Below, piece after piece: positions 40,969 through 53,179 of a DNA stretch of 64,000 nucleotides. The notes beneath the pieces are model-generated. The model ran no database searches, was not told the origin of the DNA, and saw nothing but the letters and a program-made list of their open reading frames with translations. The stretch lies in the NCBI GenBank assembly GCA_963575745.1, contig CAUYUJ010002747.1, positions 451,501 through 515,500 of the forward strand, given 5' to 3'. The DNA is from Prorocentrum cordatum (lineage: Eukaryota; Sar; Dinophyceae; Prorocentrales; Prorocentraceae). A program made the position numbers and the translations under genes. The number at the start of each line of letters is the position of its first letter. The stretch's first letter is position 1.

Positions 40969-41267
40969 GTGGCGTGCCCCATCAACTGCCACTGCGACAA
41001 TGGCATGTCTGGCATCTTGTTGGGCATATTGTAATTCTCGCCGCGGGCGTGTTCACCTTCTTTCCCCTCTTCCTGAATTGGTTCGCGTGGGAGTGGTACA
41101 TCGACCTGTGCTGGCTCTGGTTTTGCCTCGGGGTCGTCATCCTGACGTTCGGCTGCGTCTACGAGTGCTGCGTCGGCGCTCCCGACGCGAAGGCCCGGAA
41201 GCCAGAGGCGGACGTCGAGGACGGCGCCGCGAATGCCCTTGCGCTTTACATTATGATCAACAACTAG
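40969..41267 (+). pseudogene. Retroposed cDNA: small two-helix membrane protein, frameshifted
   Basis: Lies 79 bases after the spliced-leader relics, as expected for a 5' UTR and start codon. The frame from GTG 40,969 (probably a former ATG) reads ACPINCHCDNGMSGILLGIL and stops at 41,031-41,033. Shifted by one frame it continues VILAAGVFTFFPLFLNWFAW, then YIDLCWLWFCLGVVILTFGC, a Cys pair and a charged tail ending at TAG 41,265-41,267. Together about 99 residues: a short Cys-containing N terminus, two transmembrane helices and an acidic cytosolic-type tail with ARKPEADVEDGAA. No family recognised. Absence of introns and the leader relics both indicate a processed copy; the frameshift suggests it is now non-functional. 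Confidence 0.6.
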
Positions 41268-41584
41268 TGAGTTTTGAGCCCGAGTTCGACGCTACGCCTG
41301 TTGAACTTGTAGACCGTTCATCATGTGTGTCCTCCACATGTTGCGATCTGCGTTGCCCCGGGTACGCTCGTGCAAACTTGCGACATGCAGAGACAGACTC
41401 AGGTGACATGAGTATTGCTGCAGAGCGGAGGGGGGAGAACACAAAGAAACCCCCAAGAGGCCTCAACAAGCGCCCAAGAGGCCCCCTGAAACCCCAAGAG
41501 GCCCCCAAGAGGCCCAAATGAGGCCCCAAAGCTGCTCCCGAAACGCTTCAAAACAGCTTTCCAGAGGCCCCCGAGAGGCCAACC

Positions 41585-41638
41585 GACGACGACGACGACG
41601 ACGACGTCGACGACGACGACGACGACGACGACGACGGC
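41585..41638 (+). repeat. (GAC)n microsatellite
   Basis: About 17 GAC units interrupted once by GTC, just upstream of the TAC tract. Confidence 0.9.
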
Positions 41639-41706
41639 CGGAGTCAAAACTGTGTACATCAAAATGCCCCGCTGGCACAAGGCGAGAGAGGCAGGTGCCG
41701 GAGACG

Positions 41707-42209
<503 letters not shown>

Positions 42210-42254
42210 GTACTACCACTGCTATTACCACTGCTACTTGTACTGTAAATGCGT

Positions 42255-42720
42255 GCGCATTGCCGCCGGGCCCCAGGCTTTGCGGTGCTCGCGCGCGCTG
42301 TGTTCACAGGCGTTGTGGCGTTCACACGGGTTGTGGCGTTTTCTGGTTATGTCGCGCGCACAGGCGATGCGGCATTCACGGGCGCTGTGGCGTTCGCAGG
42401 CGCTACGTTGACAGGCGCTTTGGTGTTCACAAGCGCTGTGGTTTTCACAGACGCTGCGCTCGTCAAAAGCATTGTGCCGTTTACGGGCACGTCGCGTTGA
42501 TCGGACCGCAAACTATTGTAGCGCTTGACATAGGCGCGTCGTGGCTGTCGGGTCGCAAGCGATTTTTTCGCTGGCGTACTACAGGTGGTGTGCACGTTGA
42601 CAGCTGTATACACAGGCGCTGTTGTGCACCCGTGCGTTGCGACGTACGCTGACGATGTTGTGCACGCGTAGGTTGCTGCATCAGCATGCGTGGTGTTCGT
42701 GGGCATTGCGGCGCTGTGTA
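42255..42720 (+). repeat. CACAGGCGCTGTGGCGTT-type repeats, block 3
   Basis: Units of 18-30 bases with TTCACAGGCGCTGTGG and variants, related to the blocks at 39,690 and 40,150. It decays after about 42,500. Confidence 0.65.
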
Positions 42721-43121
42721 GCACTCGCAGCTGCTAGGTCCTTTCGTTGCATGAGTGCTATGACCAATAGCAACAAAGGGCAGTCCTTCCAGCACAATCA
42801 GCATTCGAGCGGCCAGGCGCGACTGCGTTGTGCGCGCGGAACGTGCTGCTGTGGGCGCAGCAAAGGGTGTGAAAACAAAAAAAATGGTATGGCGCGTTTA
42901 CAGTCGTATCCGCAGTTTCTGTGGTTTAGTGATCACTGCCATGCGCCATGCACTGTGGTGTACACGCGCGATGTGGTGCGCGCATAGGCTGCTGCATCAG
43001 AATGTGTGCATACAGCCATTCGAGCGGCCGGGCGCGGCTGTGTTATGTTATGTGCCAGCGACCCCACCCACCCACCCAGCCACATAACGCGCGTTATGTG
43101 GAATAATAAAAACTTGATCTC

Positions 43122-46100
43122 CTGGCGGGCGAACGCCGCGGCCGCCTATGCCGTTGCCCGCCGGCCCCCCCCCACCCCCACCCCCCCCCGCCCCTCCCGG
43201 GCAGCAGCCGTTGCCTAAAATAATGGAAGAAACAGTTTCCAGTTCGCTTTGGCACAGAGTTCTCGCTCGAAGGGATGCGCGCGCGCGCAGGTGGCTCTGA
43301 AGGCCCAGGGTCACAAGTGCCGCCGCCGATCGGTGATATTTCACCGCGGCGCGGCCCCCAAATTGTGGGCAGTGCGCTCGGGAAGCGGCGACGAGGAATT
43401 CGACGATAATTAGTGGATCGACATTGAAGCGCTCGCCATCGCTGAGCATCTGTGCGACGGTCGCGCATCCGGCGATCTGCGCGACAGGTTCGCGCATCGC
43501 CTTGCGCGCTGGCTTCCGGCAGCGACGCCGCGCGGAACGCGCGCGGCGACTCGTCGCGGCGCGGCGCGGGCAGTCAGAGGCCCCATCAGCAGAGTTGGCG
43601 CGACAGCGCGCGCGGCCGGGGCCCCGGCGGCTCCAGCGGCTGGAGCCACCGCGACGGCGAGGAAAACGCGAGGGCCGTTGCGTCGCCGAAGCGGCGCCAC
43701 CCTCGGCAGAGATGGTTTCATTATCCAGCGGCGCGCGGGCGCGGCCGCGCGGCTATCTCGCGCCGGGCGCGGCGCGAGCGCCGCGCAGAGGGGGCGGCGC
43801 GCGACGCCGTCGAAGTTTCGCCAGGGGCGCCGAGCTGTCAATGCCGATGCCGCGAGGGTCGCGGCGCCCGCGTGCTCGCGCCGCGCGCGCCGCGATATTC
43901 AGGCCGCCCCCCGGCGCTGCGATCCTGCCGCGCGGGGCGAGGCGAGCGAGCGCCGCCGTCGTCGAGCGCTGCGACCCTGCCGCGCGGGGCGAAGCGAGCG
44001 CCGCCGTCGACGGCGAGCGCCGTCGTCGTCGAGCGCCGTCGGCGAGCGCCGCCGTCGTCGAGCGCCGCCGTCGTCGAGCGCCGCCGTCGTCGAGCGACTC
44101 GGGCGTCGCGGGCCTGTCCCGCCGCGCCATCTTCGCGCGGCGGCTGTGTTGAGCGCGATCTCGCAAAGTCGAGGGCGCCCGTCGGCGCTGGCCAGCCCGC
44201 CCGTCGCGCATCTCCGCGAGAGGCGCCGAGCGAGCCATGCCCGCGGCGCGGCTCGCGCACGGCGGGGCGCGCCCGTTCGTCCTTTGCGCGCGGCTGCTCG
44301 GCGCGCCCCCGCGCCGCGCCAGCCTCGCCCCGGCGTCGCCTCGCCCCGGCGTCGGCCGCCGTCGCGCAAACGGCCGGGGGGCCCACGAAGGCGCGCGCGC
44401 CGCCGTCGTCGCACGCGGCGAGCGGGTGACTTTCTGTTTGTTCGCCCCGCAGGCCTGGCCAGACGGCCGTTTCGCGTTGCGGCCGCGTTGCCACGCTTGA
44501 TGATGCCAATTTCAAAGCGCGTCGACGCCCCCCCTCCGCCCGCCCGCCCGCCGCGCGGCGGTTGCGCTGCGCGGGGCGCCCCTTGCCCGCGACGCTGGGA
44601 GTTGGCGCGCGCCCCGCCATCGAGGCCGGGCCGCCGCCCGGCGCGCGCCGGGGTCGCGCGCTCTCTCCGGCGACGGCGCGCGCGCGACGTTCTGCGGGCT
44701 GAGGAATTAGAGGCGCCGCGGCTTCCGGAAGACGCGCGACTGCGCAGATCGGCGTGGGCGCCGATCGCCCCGATGGCGCCCGTCGCGCCCCAGGCGAGCG
44801 GCGACGCGCGCCCGCCGCGCAGAACGGCGCGGGCGCTCGCGATCGCAGGCAGCGCGCGCGGAAGGGGCGAACAGACCAGCTCTCGCTGGCCTGCCAGCGC
44901 TAGGCCCAGAGGCACCCCCCGTCGCGACGGGTCGGCAAGCGCCGCGCTCGCGCGCGCGCGGGGCAGCTGCGGCGCCGCGGGCGAATTTTCAAGCTGCAGC
45001 TCGAAATATCTGATCCACAGATGAAACGGGCGCAAGTTAACTGACTGGGCGCCGGCGCCGAAGAGAAATTGCAGCGCATCGAAAGAACCGCCGCGCCTTT
45101 CCGGGGGCCGCTGCGCAGCTGGCAGGGGGCGACCAGCTGGTCGCCCATGTTTCGGCTTCAGTCCATGGGCCGATCTGCGCGCGGTTGGCATGCGAGGTGG
45201 GCTGGGGCGGCGCCGGGGCCGTAGAAACTCTTCGGCGCGGGGCGCCGCTCATCGGGGCCCTGCCACGAGCGGGTCGCGGCGCGCCGATCAACGAGGGCGC
45301 CGTGGCCGACCTCGACGAGCTCGAACGCGATGCGAGGAGGAAGAACGCGGCCTCCTTGCGCCCACATGAGTGGGGGGGGGCACTCGAAGGAGCATCTGAG
45401 GATCGCCCGCACCGACCACGAACTCGGCCGCGCGGGCGAACTGTCCCTGGCGAGCCAGGTCGACCCCGGCCCCTGCGCGATCTCGCCCCAGTTCGCCGTC
45501 GCGCAGGGCGAGAAGCCCGACGGCTCGCCCAGGGCCGGCCCCGTCGACGACCTAGGCTGCATGGTCCAAGGTCAATCCCTGAGATCCGACTTGGCGAAAA
45601 AATGCAACATCGCGAAAATCCGCGCCAGCAGTCCCGGGCCCCATCTTTCCGCTCCATTTTCGAGCCCGATCGATCTGCGAGGGCCCCGGGGCCGAAAAGA
45701 GGCGAACGCGCCCGGCTCAAGAACAGAGCCGCCAGGATCTCTGGGATGAGCATGCGCGCTCGGGAAGAGGCTTCGCACCGCCGACCACGTGGCTGGGTGG
45801 GCTGGCAGTTCACGCTGCGAGCAGTCGCCTGGCCGCCCATCTGGAAAGCCGACGTCGACGCGGCGCGTCGGAGGGTTTAGTTGCGCCCGGGCCGCTGGCT
45901 TGCCACGCGCATCGCATTCGTCGTCAACGGCGCGACTGCGGCCGCGCAGCATTGGGCGACGCCGCTCGGCTGCGCGGGCGCGGTCCACGCCGTGACGCAT
46001 GCTGTTGGGAGCGACTCAGTCTGTTTTTGGCCCGCTGCGCACGTTCGCCCCTCCTCGTCGTCGCGCGCCGGCGCGTGGGCGACTTTGTCGGGCCCGTCGC

Positions 46101-46560
46101 GCGCGCCACTGCCTGCGTCGCCAGGTTCGCCCCGGCAGCGCTGGGGACACCGTCGATCGCAGACAGAATGTGCGAGCGCGGCTTGCCCCTGGTCATCCTC
46201 GCCCTCCGCCAATTTCGCGGCCGGGGGCCTGGCGCTGTTTTCAGCGCCAGTCAAGATGAGTGGATTCGCCAGATCCACGCCGCCCTGCAGGCGCGAACAA
46301 CGCGGCGCTTGCAGCGGCGCGCGCGGCGCGCCCGCTTCGCCAGGAGGGCCGATCGCCGGTTGCCCAGGGCGCTCGCGGGCGCCTTGTCGCGAGCAGCAGC
46401 GCATCTGGAGATCGCGCCAGAAGAGCGCCCCAGCGCCGCGCGTTCGCGCAGTCGCGCGCCGTGTCGAGCCGGCGAGCGGCCTTGCATCGGCGGCTCGAAA
46501 TCCCGAGCGCGCGGGCGGGGGGGGGGGCCCGGCGGGTGGGGCGGGCCATCCGCGCCCGGG
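43122..46560. other. Extremely GC-rich block, no gene recognised
   Basis: Frames of 140-450 codons are open on both strands and in several overlapping registers, all Arg/Ala/Pro/Gly-rich. This is expected when stop codons are rare at very high GC. I found no motif, membrane segment or ordered domain to prefer one. It includes the minisatellite at 43,900-44,110. Confidence 0.5.
43900..44110 (+). repeat. GAGCGCCGCCGTCGTC minisatellite
   Basis: Two longer units with CTGCCGCGCGGGGCGA are followed by several short units GCCGCCGTCGTCGAGC. Confidence 0.85.
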
Positions 46561-46570
46561 CGCGGGGCGC

Positions 46571-46710
46571 AAGGTCGCATATGTGTGTAAATGTATGTAT
46601 GTATGCATGCATGTATGCATGTTTATATATATATATATATATATGTTTATATGCATACATACATACATATATATGCATATACATATACTTATATATGTAT
46701 ATATGTATAA
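46571..46710. repeat. TATG/TA compound microsatellite
   Basis: ATGTATGTATGCATGC variants, a (TA)n core and CATACATACATA variants. An AT-rich island inside GC-rich DNA. Confidence 0.9.
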
Positions 46711-46959
46711 ATTCCGATCCTTCTATTTCTATTACTTGGAACCCCTCCCCCACCCCACCCAAACCGGACTCGCCCCAGGGGGCGCCCTGGACGCCCTTTC
46801 AGACGTCTCAGCGGCCCCCTGGACGCCCGTGGGGGCGCCCTGGACGCCCTTTCGGACGTCTCAGTGGTCATCTGGCCCGTCGGGGCCCCCCAGCGCGCCC
46901 TGCCGGGCCTTGCGAGCAGACTCGAGGCGATCAGAGGGGTCATCGGACACGCGCAAGAG

Positions 46960-47460
46960 AGACCCAAGACAGCACAAGAGCGCTCCAAGAGGAACTCCGA
47001 TGGTCTGAAGACGGCCCAAGAGGCCCCCAAGACGCCCCAAGAGGCTGACAAGAGTGCCCCGAAAAAGCAACAATCGTCCCGTTCCCTTTTTGGAAAATGT
47101 ATAAGTTGAACATGCCCGCTGTTTGGGACTTCGCAGCGTCCAAGACGACCCGATGGGCCCCCGATATCGCCGCCCCAAGTCGGCCCAAGAGGCCCCCCAG
47201 AGGGTCTGACGACGGCCCGAGAGGGCCCCAAGACTGCCCGCAAGAGTCCCGAGACTGCCCGCAAGAAGCCGCCGAAGATGCCCCCAGAAGGCCCCCAAGA
47301 AAGACCCGCGAAAGCCATGGGGGGCCCCCGAGAAGGCCACTGGAGGCCCCCAACAGGGCCCTAGATGGCTTCAGAAGACTTCTGGAGGGCTCCAGCTCCC
47401 CAGGACGGCCCAAGAAGGCTCCGTGACGGCCCGTGAGGGCCCCAAGTCGGCCCAAATGAG
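46960..47460 (-). repeat. GGCCCAAGAGGC decamer repeats
   Basis: Reverse-strand CTTGGG-type decamers (CCCAAGACG, CCCAAGAGGC, GAGGGCCCC) over 500 bases, interrupted near 47,070-47,130 by unique sequence. The ends of the TTGACGC family are not visible nearby. Confidence 0.7.
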
Positions 47461-49181
47461 CTTTCAAAACGCCCGGGCGGCGTTCTCCTACGAAGTAGAT
47501 CGAGCTGACCCGACGATCTTGGTTCCACGCTTGAGGCCCGAGATTTAAGTTCCTTGATCGAGAGAGACAGGCAATGGATCTAGATTCGAAGTCCGACGAT
47601 CGAAGATTTCCCGAGTGCTTGGGGCCCCCCAGGCAGCCCAGAAATTACGAAACACCGATTTGTCCAGAGCTACTGCGACTTCGCTGGCGCGTCATGGGAA
47701 CGACCCTTACTTCCTCAGAGGACTCGCGCGCGAGAAGATCACCATCCCCCCCCCCGCTCCTGCGCGCAAGCGCGCAGGCGCATCGGGCGAACGCGGCGTC
47801 AGCAGGCATCAGGGGCATCAGAAAAATGAGCCGGTCGCCCGTCTAGGCTTCGAGGCCCCCCCTGCTGAAGCAAGCGATGATATATTGTGTTGCCGGGGAG
47901 GGTCTGGAACCGAGCGCATGGCGCGAAGCGCGGGCAGTCCTGCGCTGGGCCCTCTCGAGGCTCGCCCCGCCCCCTCTGGGCCCCGCCCCCCTTGGCCTGC
48001 GAGCGGCCGCCCCGCCGGGCCAGGGCGGCCCGAGCTGGCCTCTAAGACGGCCGAGAGGGCTTGGCATTGCTGCGCCCATGTCCCAGGAGCGGCCTTCATC
48101 TTGTCCAAGACGGCCCCGGCGCGACGCGAGGTGGCCCCAGAGTGGCTGGAGGGCCCCCGCGAGGATATCCACAGGCAGCAGTCAGTAATCATCTTCAGTT
48201 TTGACCTTTCTCGCATTCTCGTTTTCGAGCCTCTGCCGGCCCGGCGCGGTCCAAAGGATTCCACATACCTGCCCTAGACGGACCTACGGCCCAAAGAGAA
48301 CGCGTGGAAGCGCGCCGCCCCCCCCCCACCCCCGCCCCTCTCTGCCGAGCAGTTCGGGGCCCTGCGGGGCAATCGGCGACGGGGCGCGGAGGGCGGCGGA
48401 CCCAGCGAGCAACATGTTGGCGGCGGCTCGCGGACGCGGTCTGGGCCGGCGCGGCGAAGGATTCGGGGGCGAGCGCGAGCGTCAATGGCGCGCCGCCGTT
48501 GGGGGCCAAAACGTCTGGCGTTCACTTAGCCGTGGCGCGCTAATGGGTTCCGCGCGGCGGCGTATCATGGGTGCAGTTTTTGCTCCACCAGGGGCGGGCT
48601 GGGCCACGTGGGAGCGGACCGGCTTGGGGGGGGCGAGGGGCGAACCAGGGGCCGGCCGCGCGCGGAGGCGCGCCGCAGGGTGCGACGCGAGCGCGAGTTG
48701 CCACCCCCAATGGAGGGGCGGGCGGCGTCAGAGGCTCGCGCGGCAGGCTCGAAACTCCTGGAGGTCTCGCGCGGCGCGCAGCGCTTGCGGCGCATCCAGT
48801 CCACGCGTCCGCCCCGTCAGTATTGGGGCGACGCGTGCGCAGTGATGCGCCGACGTGGACCCGCCGCGGATCAGACGTGAATCTGCCGTGGATCCGACGC
48901 ACATTTGGCATCCGACGTGAATCCGCCGTGGATCCGACGCGCATTGGGTCTCAAGTTGACGCGCGAGGCCCCGGGATTATCTTGGCGGGTTTCGGGCCGT
49001 GCCGGCGCGGCGGCCTTTGCGCGGCTATGCAGGGCCAAAGCAGCAGGCGGCCGCGACTCGGCCGACGTCGAGTGAGCGACCCACGCGGCGTCAGAACTGA
49101 CGCGCGCGTCGTCGCAGCACGAATCTGCGGCGCGGTCGGGCCGAGGCGTGAGTTCGTGGTCGGTTCAGGGAGGGCGCCCCG
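47461..49181. other. No confident gene
   Basis: GC-rich DNA with overlapping open frames, for example 47,615-48,277, but no recognisable domain. At 48,868-48,950 a ~38-base unit is duplicated, with GACGTGAATC, CGCCGTGGATCCGACGC and GCATT as shared parts. Confidence 0.35.
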
Positions 49182-50216
49182 ATGCTCTTCGCAGTTGAGG
49201 GATGTGCTTGCGCATCCTGGGGGATAGTGGCCTCGGATGTTCTTCAGTTTGGCCGGCGGAGGGTCTTGTGTGTTTTTGAAGATGTTCTTCTCTGTCTTGG
49301 ATTTGGCCGCGCGCCCCCTCCGCCCCCCTTCCCCCCCCCTGCGGAATCTCAGAAGAATGTCAGGGCCTGGCCCCCATCGGAGTTGCCACTTCTGCTATTG
49401 TTTTATTGCGACGACTATTCGATGTGGGTGGGCATCGATTTCACGACCGTCCGAGCGAGCTTCTTCTCGCATTCCATCGGGCCGCCGACCGACTCGAACG
49501 CGCACGATGAGGCGGCACAGGTGGGGGGCGAGGAAGGAGACGATCGACCGAGGCCCTACGAATGTAAGATGCGCGAGGCAGAAGGTAGAGTTTGCGGTGG
49601 GGTTTTTCCCACGATGACAAGTTTACTTCTACGCGTTTGGCGGGCCCATCGGGTTGGGGGCGATGCCTTTTTGTCGACCGTGACCAATCAATGCTTCGGA
49701 TGTCTCCGAACTCTCAGCACGAGGGAGCATGCGCAGAGGCACGTTATGAGATCGGATCCGAACAACGTTTGTTGCCACGGTAGAAGCTCTTATGGTATCT
49801 TGGAAACGGTTCAACCTCGGAGTTTGGCATGCCCTGCGTGCACTTTCACGGCTCAAACTCAGGTTCACATGCGGGGGCACTGCGCACTCACCCTCCGCGG
49901 ATCGTGCAGGCGCGCCTCTATCAGATGCGGACTCATAGCCGTGGACCCGGGCGCCCTGCTCAAGCGCCGCCAGCCGTCCGCCGCGGCAGGCGGCTCGGAG
50001 GGCGCGGCGGCAGGCGGCGCGTCAGGGCACCGGGCGGCCCCCGACAGGAAGAAGGCCAGGCTGGCAGAGATGGCAGAAATGCAAAAACAATTCTCGCGTG
50101 GGCCGAGGGCGCGCTCAAGCAGAAAGACATGCAACAGGCGCCGATGGTGCTACGCAGGCGATCCTGCCAAAACGCTGCGCGCGCAACCTGGGGTGAAGGT
50201 TCCCGGGGAAACCTAG
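49182..50216 (+). CDS. Zinc-finger ORF, possibly N-terminal part of a LINE relic
   Basis: An uninterrupted 344-codon frame. The first ~110 residues are Pro-rich or hydrophobic and may not be translated. From about 49,680 it contains NQCFGCLRTLSTREHAQRHV and, at about 49,825-49,890, LACPACTFTAQTQVHMRGHC. Both fit C-X2-C-X8-H-X3-H. The C-terminal third is Gly/Ala-rich and basic, with DRKKARLAEMAEMQKQF. Paired zinc fingers of this kind occur ahead of the polymerase in many dinoflagellate non-LTR retrotransposons, so a decayed LINE is a reasonable guess. No reverse transcriptase motif was found downstream. A host nucleic-acid-binding protein is the alternative. Confidence 0.4.
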   Translation: MLFAVEGCACASWGIVASDVLQFGRRRVLCVFEDVLLCLGFGRAPPPPPFPPPAESQKNVRAWPPSELPLLLLFYCDDYSMWVGIDFTTVRASFFSHSIGPPTDSNAHDEAAQVGGEEGDDRPRPYECKMREAEGRVCGGVFPTMTSLLLRVWRAHRVGGDAFLSTVTNQCFGCLRTLSTREHAQRHVMRSDPNNVCCHGRSSYGILETVQPRSLACPACTFTAQTQVHMRGHCALTLRGSCRRASIRCGLIAVDPGALLKRRQPSAAAGGSEGAAAGGASGHRAAPDRKKARLAEMAEMQKQFSRGPRARSSRKTCNRRRWCYAGDPAKTLRAQPGVKVPGET

Positions 50217-50322
50217 ATGTGCAATCCGGGGTGAACCCTTTGACACATTATGCGTGCAACCAAAGGTGAAAGTTCCTACGTCGAATTACAACGGAGGAAA
50301 TATGTGCAACCACGCATGAAGG

Positions 50323-50963
50323 TTGTCGAAAACCGCAATGAGTGCAACCCAAGGCGATGGTCTCGTGGCAAGGAAAAGTCCGCGCCCCAGGTTGCACTCG
50401 CAGCTGGGGTTGAACGCCGCTTCCGAACGGATCTCGGTCCTCGCTCCGACGGTTTCAGAGGTGATGGGGGCAGGCCGTGCAGCAGGCAAGCAGTACTCCC
50501 AGGCAGCACAGATCGAAGTCATCAAGCCGCAGCCCGGGCCCCCTCATTTGTACATCGCGCGCGCCGTGTACAAGCGGCTAGCGGAGTCGCCAGCTCTTCA
50601 GACCAACAAGCCGCTGGCGCACATGATCATCGAGCAGCCCTACAAGAATTCGCGTCGGTGGCCTCAATGCAAGGGCTCGCGCTGATGATCAGGCACTTCA
50701 GGCTCAAGAAATGCTGCAACGACGAGCGCGCGCGCATCCAGTTTTCCATCACCGACTCGCTCTACATGCCCGCGGTCGACAGTCGGCCCGAGATCTCTCG
50801 CAGCAGGCTAGACTTCGAGAGCGCGGCAATTATCATGCTGGAGGACCTCGGCGGGAATGCGAAATGGGGAGCAGCCCCTCAGGGGCACCTAGAGATGCTG
50901 ACCCAGAAGTTACGCGACATAACTCAGACGAAGGAGGGCGGCAAAGGCAGCCGCAAGAATTGA
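50323..50963 (+). pseudogene. Unrecognised ORF in two frames, downstream of zinc-finger ORF
   Basis: The frame from 50,323 reads AAQIEVIKPQPGPPHLYIAR, AVYKRLAESPALQTNKPLAH and MIIEQPYKN. Near 50,650 coding quality moves to another frame with EFASVASMQGLALMIRHFRL, IQFSITDSLYMPAVDSRPEI, LDFESAAIIMLEDLGGNAKW and a Lys/Gly-rich end before TGA at 50,961-50,963. A one-base frameshift would join them into about 200 residues. It lies in the same direction as the zinc-finger ORF, a hundred bases or so downstream. Between them are decayed GCAACC-GGTGAAGGTT repeats at 50,180-50,400. No family recognised. Confidence 0.4.
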
Positions 50964-51310
50964 CGCGGGAGAGCAGATTGGCAGCTCTACGGGGGCGCAT
51001 TCGACGGAAGGAATCTCATCAGGCAACATCTTCCTTGGACTGGTAGAGATCGAAGCGCCCACTACTTCTTGGATCGAGTCATCGCGTTTACTTTCACGGA
51101 GGTGTTCTTCCGACTTCTCACGACACGTGAGGTCATGGGTGACTCTCTCGGACTACGTGGTTTTTTTCTTGAAAGACATGCCCTTCCCTCGACAGAACCA
51201 CTTCGGAGTTCAATTTGTTTGCATCGTCCTTGCTATGTGTCCGACAGCGGGCGACTCGAACTCGAGCGACAGCGTCGACCTTTCTTGGCACACTGGAGCC
51301 TTGATACGTA
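50964..51310. other. No confident gene
   Basis: Contains a frame with DYVVFFLKDMPFPRQNHFGV (within 51,127-51,480) that runs into the duplicated 243-bp segment; no domain is recognisable. Confidence 0.3.
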
Positions 51311-51553
51311 CAGGTGCCGAGACCTTCCACGCGACACCATGGAAACCTCATATTGACACGAGGCCAGCTGCGATTAGCTCTGTCCGCCTGCGCCCCCGCT
51401 CCCTCGGTCTTTCCCGGGCTCCGTGGGGCCCCGTCTCGGCGGGGGGTCGGTCGGGGGCCTCCGAGCACGGCTTTGGCTAAAACTGTCGCGGCAAATCTTG
51501 GCCAGCTTGAGGCGGGGAAGAGAACGCAACAGAAACCAGGCGTTGTACATTCG
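51311..51553 (+). repeat. 243-bp near-identical duplicated segment, copy 1
   Basis: Begins CAGGTGCCGAGACCTTCCAC and ends TTGTACATTCG. It is identical to 61,331-61,573 except at one base (T at 51,486, C at 61,506). Flanking sequences are unrelated. The copies are exactly 10,020 bases apart. Confidence 0.95.
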
Positions 51554-52203
51554 TCAGGTGTTGCGCCCACCAGGAAACAAAACGAGGGCCTCGACAAATT
51601 TGTTTTTGCATTTTTTCATGTATTTATTGGTGGCGTCAAACGCGGTCGTCGCCGATCGCTTGCCCTGATTTAGCGATTTCGGTCGACGGAGGCGCGCGAA
51701 TCGCGCGAGTTTCCTTCTCGTAACTGCTTTTGCCGTGTGCCGCGTTTTCATGGCGCACGTGCCGCGCCTGGCCCTTTCAGATTCAATCGCTCGTACTAGT
51801 GCGCGGGCCGCACGCAGGCCGCAGTCCACGCGCGCTTGCGCGGCGCACCGCAGCGCGCTTCGAAACGATGTTGGGCACAATGGCATTTTTAGCGCAACGC
51901 CGCGAAATTGTTAGCCACCTCGCGCGGGTGATGCCGAACGCACGCGTGTCCCACCGCATGTGCGCCGCCGGAGCTAATTTTCCGATTTCGGTCGTGAATA
52001 GTATCGCGGGCGTGTGTCAGGCGCCTTCGACGCGCCATGTAGGCCCGCGCCGTGCGCGCCCACGCATCAGGTCAGAAACATATCATCTTACTACTTCCGC
52101 GTAATGCAGCGCGTGCGTTGCAACGCTGTTAGCCAAGGGCGCTGGTGCGTCGCCGAAAACCACAGCCAGGTTCCCTTGGCAGGAGGACTGGCGGGGGGCG
52201 CTC
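51554..52203. other. No recognised gene
   Basis: Mixed sequence rich in CGCGC; short frames only. Confidence 0.4.
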
Positions 52204-52390
52204 ATATTCACCACCTTAAGGGGAGCCGCCAATGGTTCTCTCACGGTCCCGTTCGCAGCCGTTTTGTGGGGATGTCTCAAGCGGTGTGCTTGTTTTCTGT
52301 CCCAGCATCCTTCGCTCTCGGAGTAGATTTGGAGGATGTCTCGAGCGAGGCGCTCCACTTCACCCCCCCAGGTGGGCCAGATTTTGAGGA
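52204..52390 (-). repeat. 152-bp satellite, single reversed unit
   Basis: About one unit of the family at 53,180-53,700, in reverse orientation, with GGGGATGTCTCAAGCGG and GGAGGATGTCTCGAGCGAGG. Confidence 0.8.
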
Positions 52391-53075
52391 TGTCTCGATC
52401 GGTGGCCAGACTCGTGGGCGCTGGTTTTCCTGGGGATGCCACAGGAGGCTCCAACAGGTTCCAGGAGGCCCGTGGAGACCACATGAGGTCCCAGGATGAA
52501 TCAGGATGCCACAGAAAGACCCAAGAGGCCACAGGATGCCCCAAGAGGCTCTAGGAGGCCCCAGGAAGCTCCTGGAGGCTTCAGGAAGCCACAGGAGGCC
52601 CCAGGAGGCCAGAGGAAGCGCCAGGAGGTCTCCGGAGGGCAACAGGAGGCCCCGAGAGGCCCCAGGAGCAGGAGGCCTCAGAAGGCAACAGGGGTGGTTC
52701 CAATCCCATGTGTTTTACGTATGCTCTCATATATTGGGCCTCACCTGGGGCACGAATCCTTGATGTTATACGTATGTTTCTATAGATTGTCCATATCCTG
52801 TGTACTTATGTTCCTATAGGGCCTCTCCTAGGGCACGACTCCTTGGTGTTGTACGCGTGTTCCTATAGATTGTCCCTTTTTTTTCTGCGGCTCCAAGTCG
52901 CAATGTTTTATGTACGACTGTTGCTATAGATTGGGCCTCTCCTCGGGCACGAATCCTCCCTAGGAGGTCCCAGGAGGCCCCAGGGGGCCCAAAGAGGCTC
53001 CTGGAGGCCCCAAGAAGCCCCAGTAGGTCCCCAGGAGGCCCCAGGAGGCCCCAGGAGGACCCAGGGACATGCGCA
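52391..53075 (+). repeat. CCAGGAGGCC decamer repeats and a decayed ~75-bp repeat
   Basis: 52,440-52,690 and 52,960-53,070 are made of CCAGGAGGCC, CACAGGATGCC and similar decamers. Between them, CTATAGATTG, GGGCCTCTCCT and GGGCACGAATCCT recur three or four times with spacing of about 70-80 bases. Confidence 0.75.
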
Positions 53076-53179
53076 GAGACGCGCTCGTACTACTGAGGCT
53101 CATTCACACTCCAATTGATTCTCAGTTAGATTCATGACCAGACCGTCACAACTGAAACCCGTTTATACTCGAAAGTTTT

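Noticed and set aside
43424-46000. Forward and reverse ORFs of 240-450 codons rich in Arg, Ala and Pro
   Set aside because: At this GC content stop codons are rare on both strands; overlapping frames are equally open and none shows a motif.
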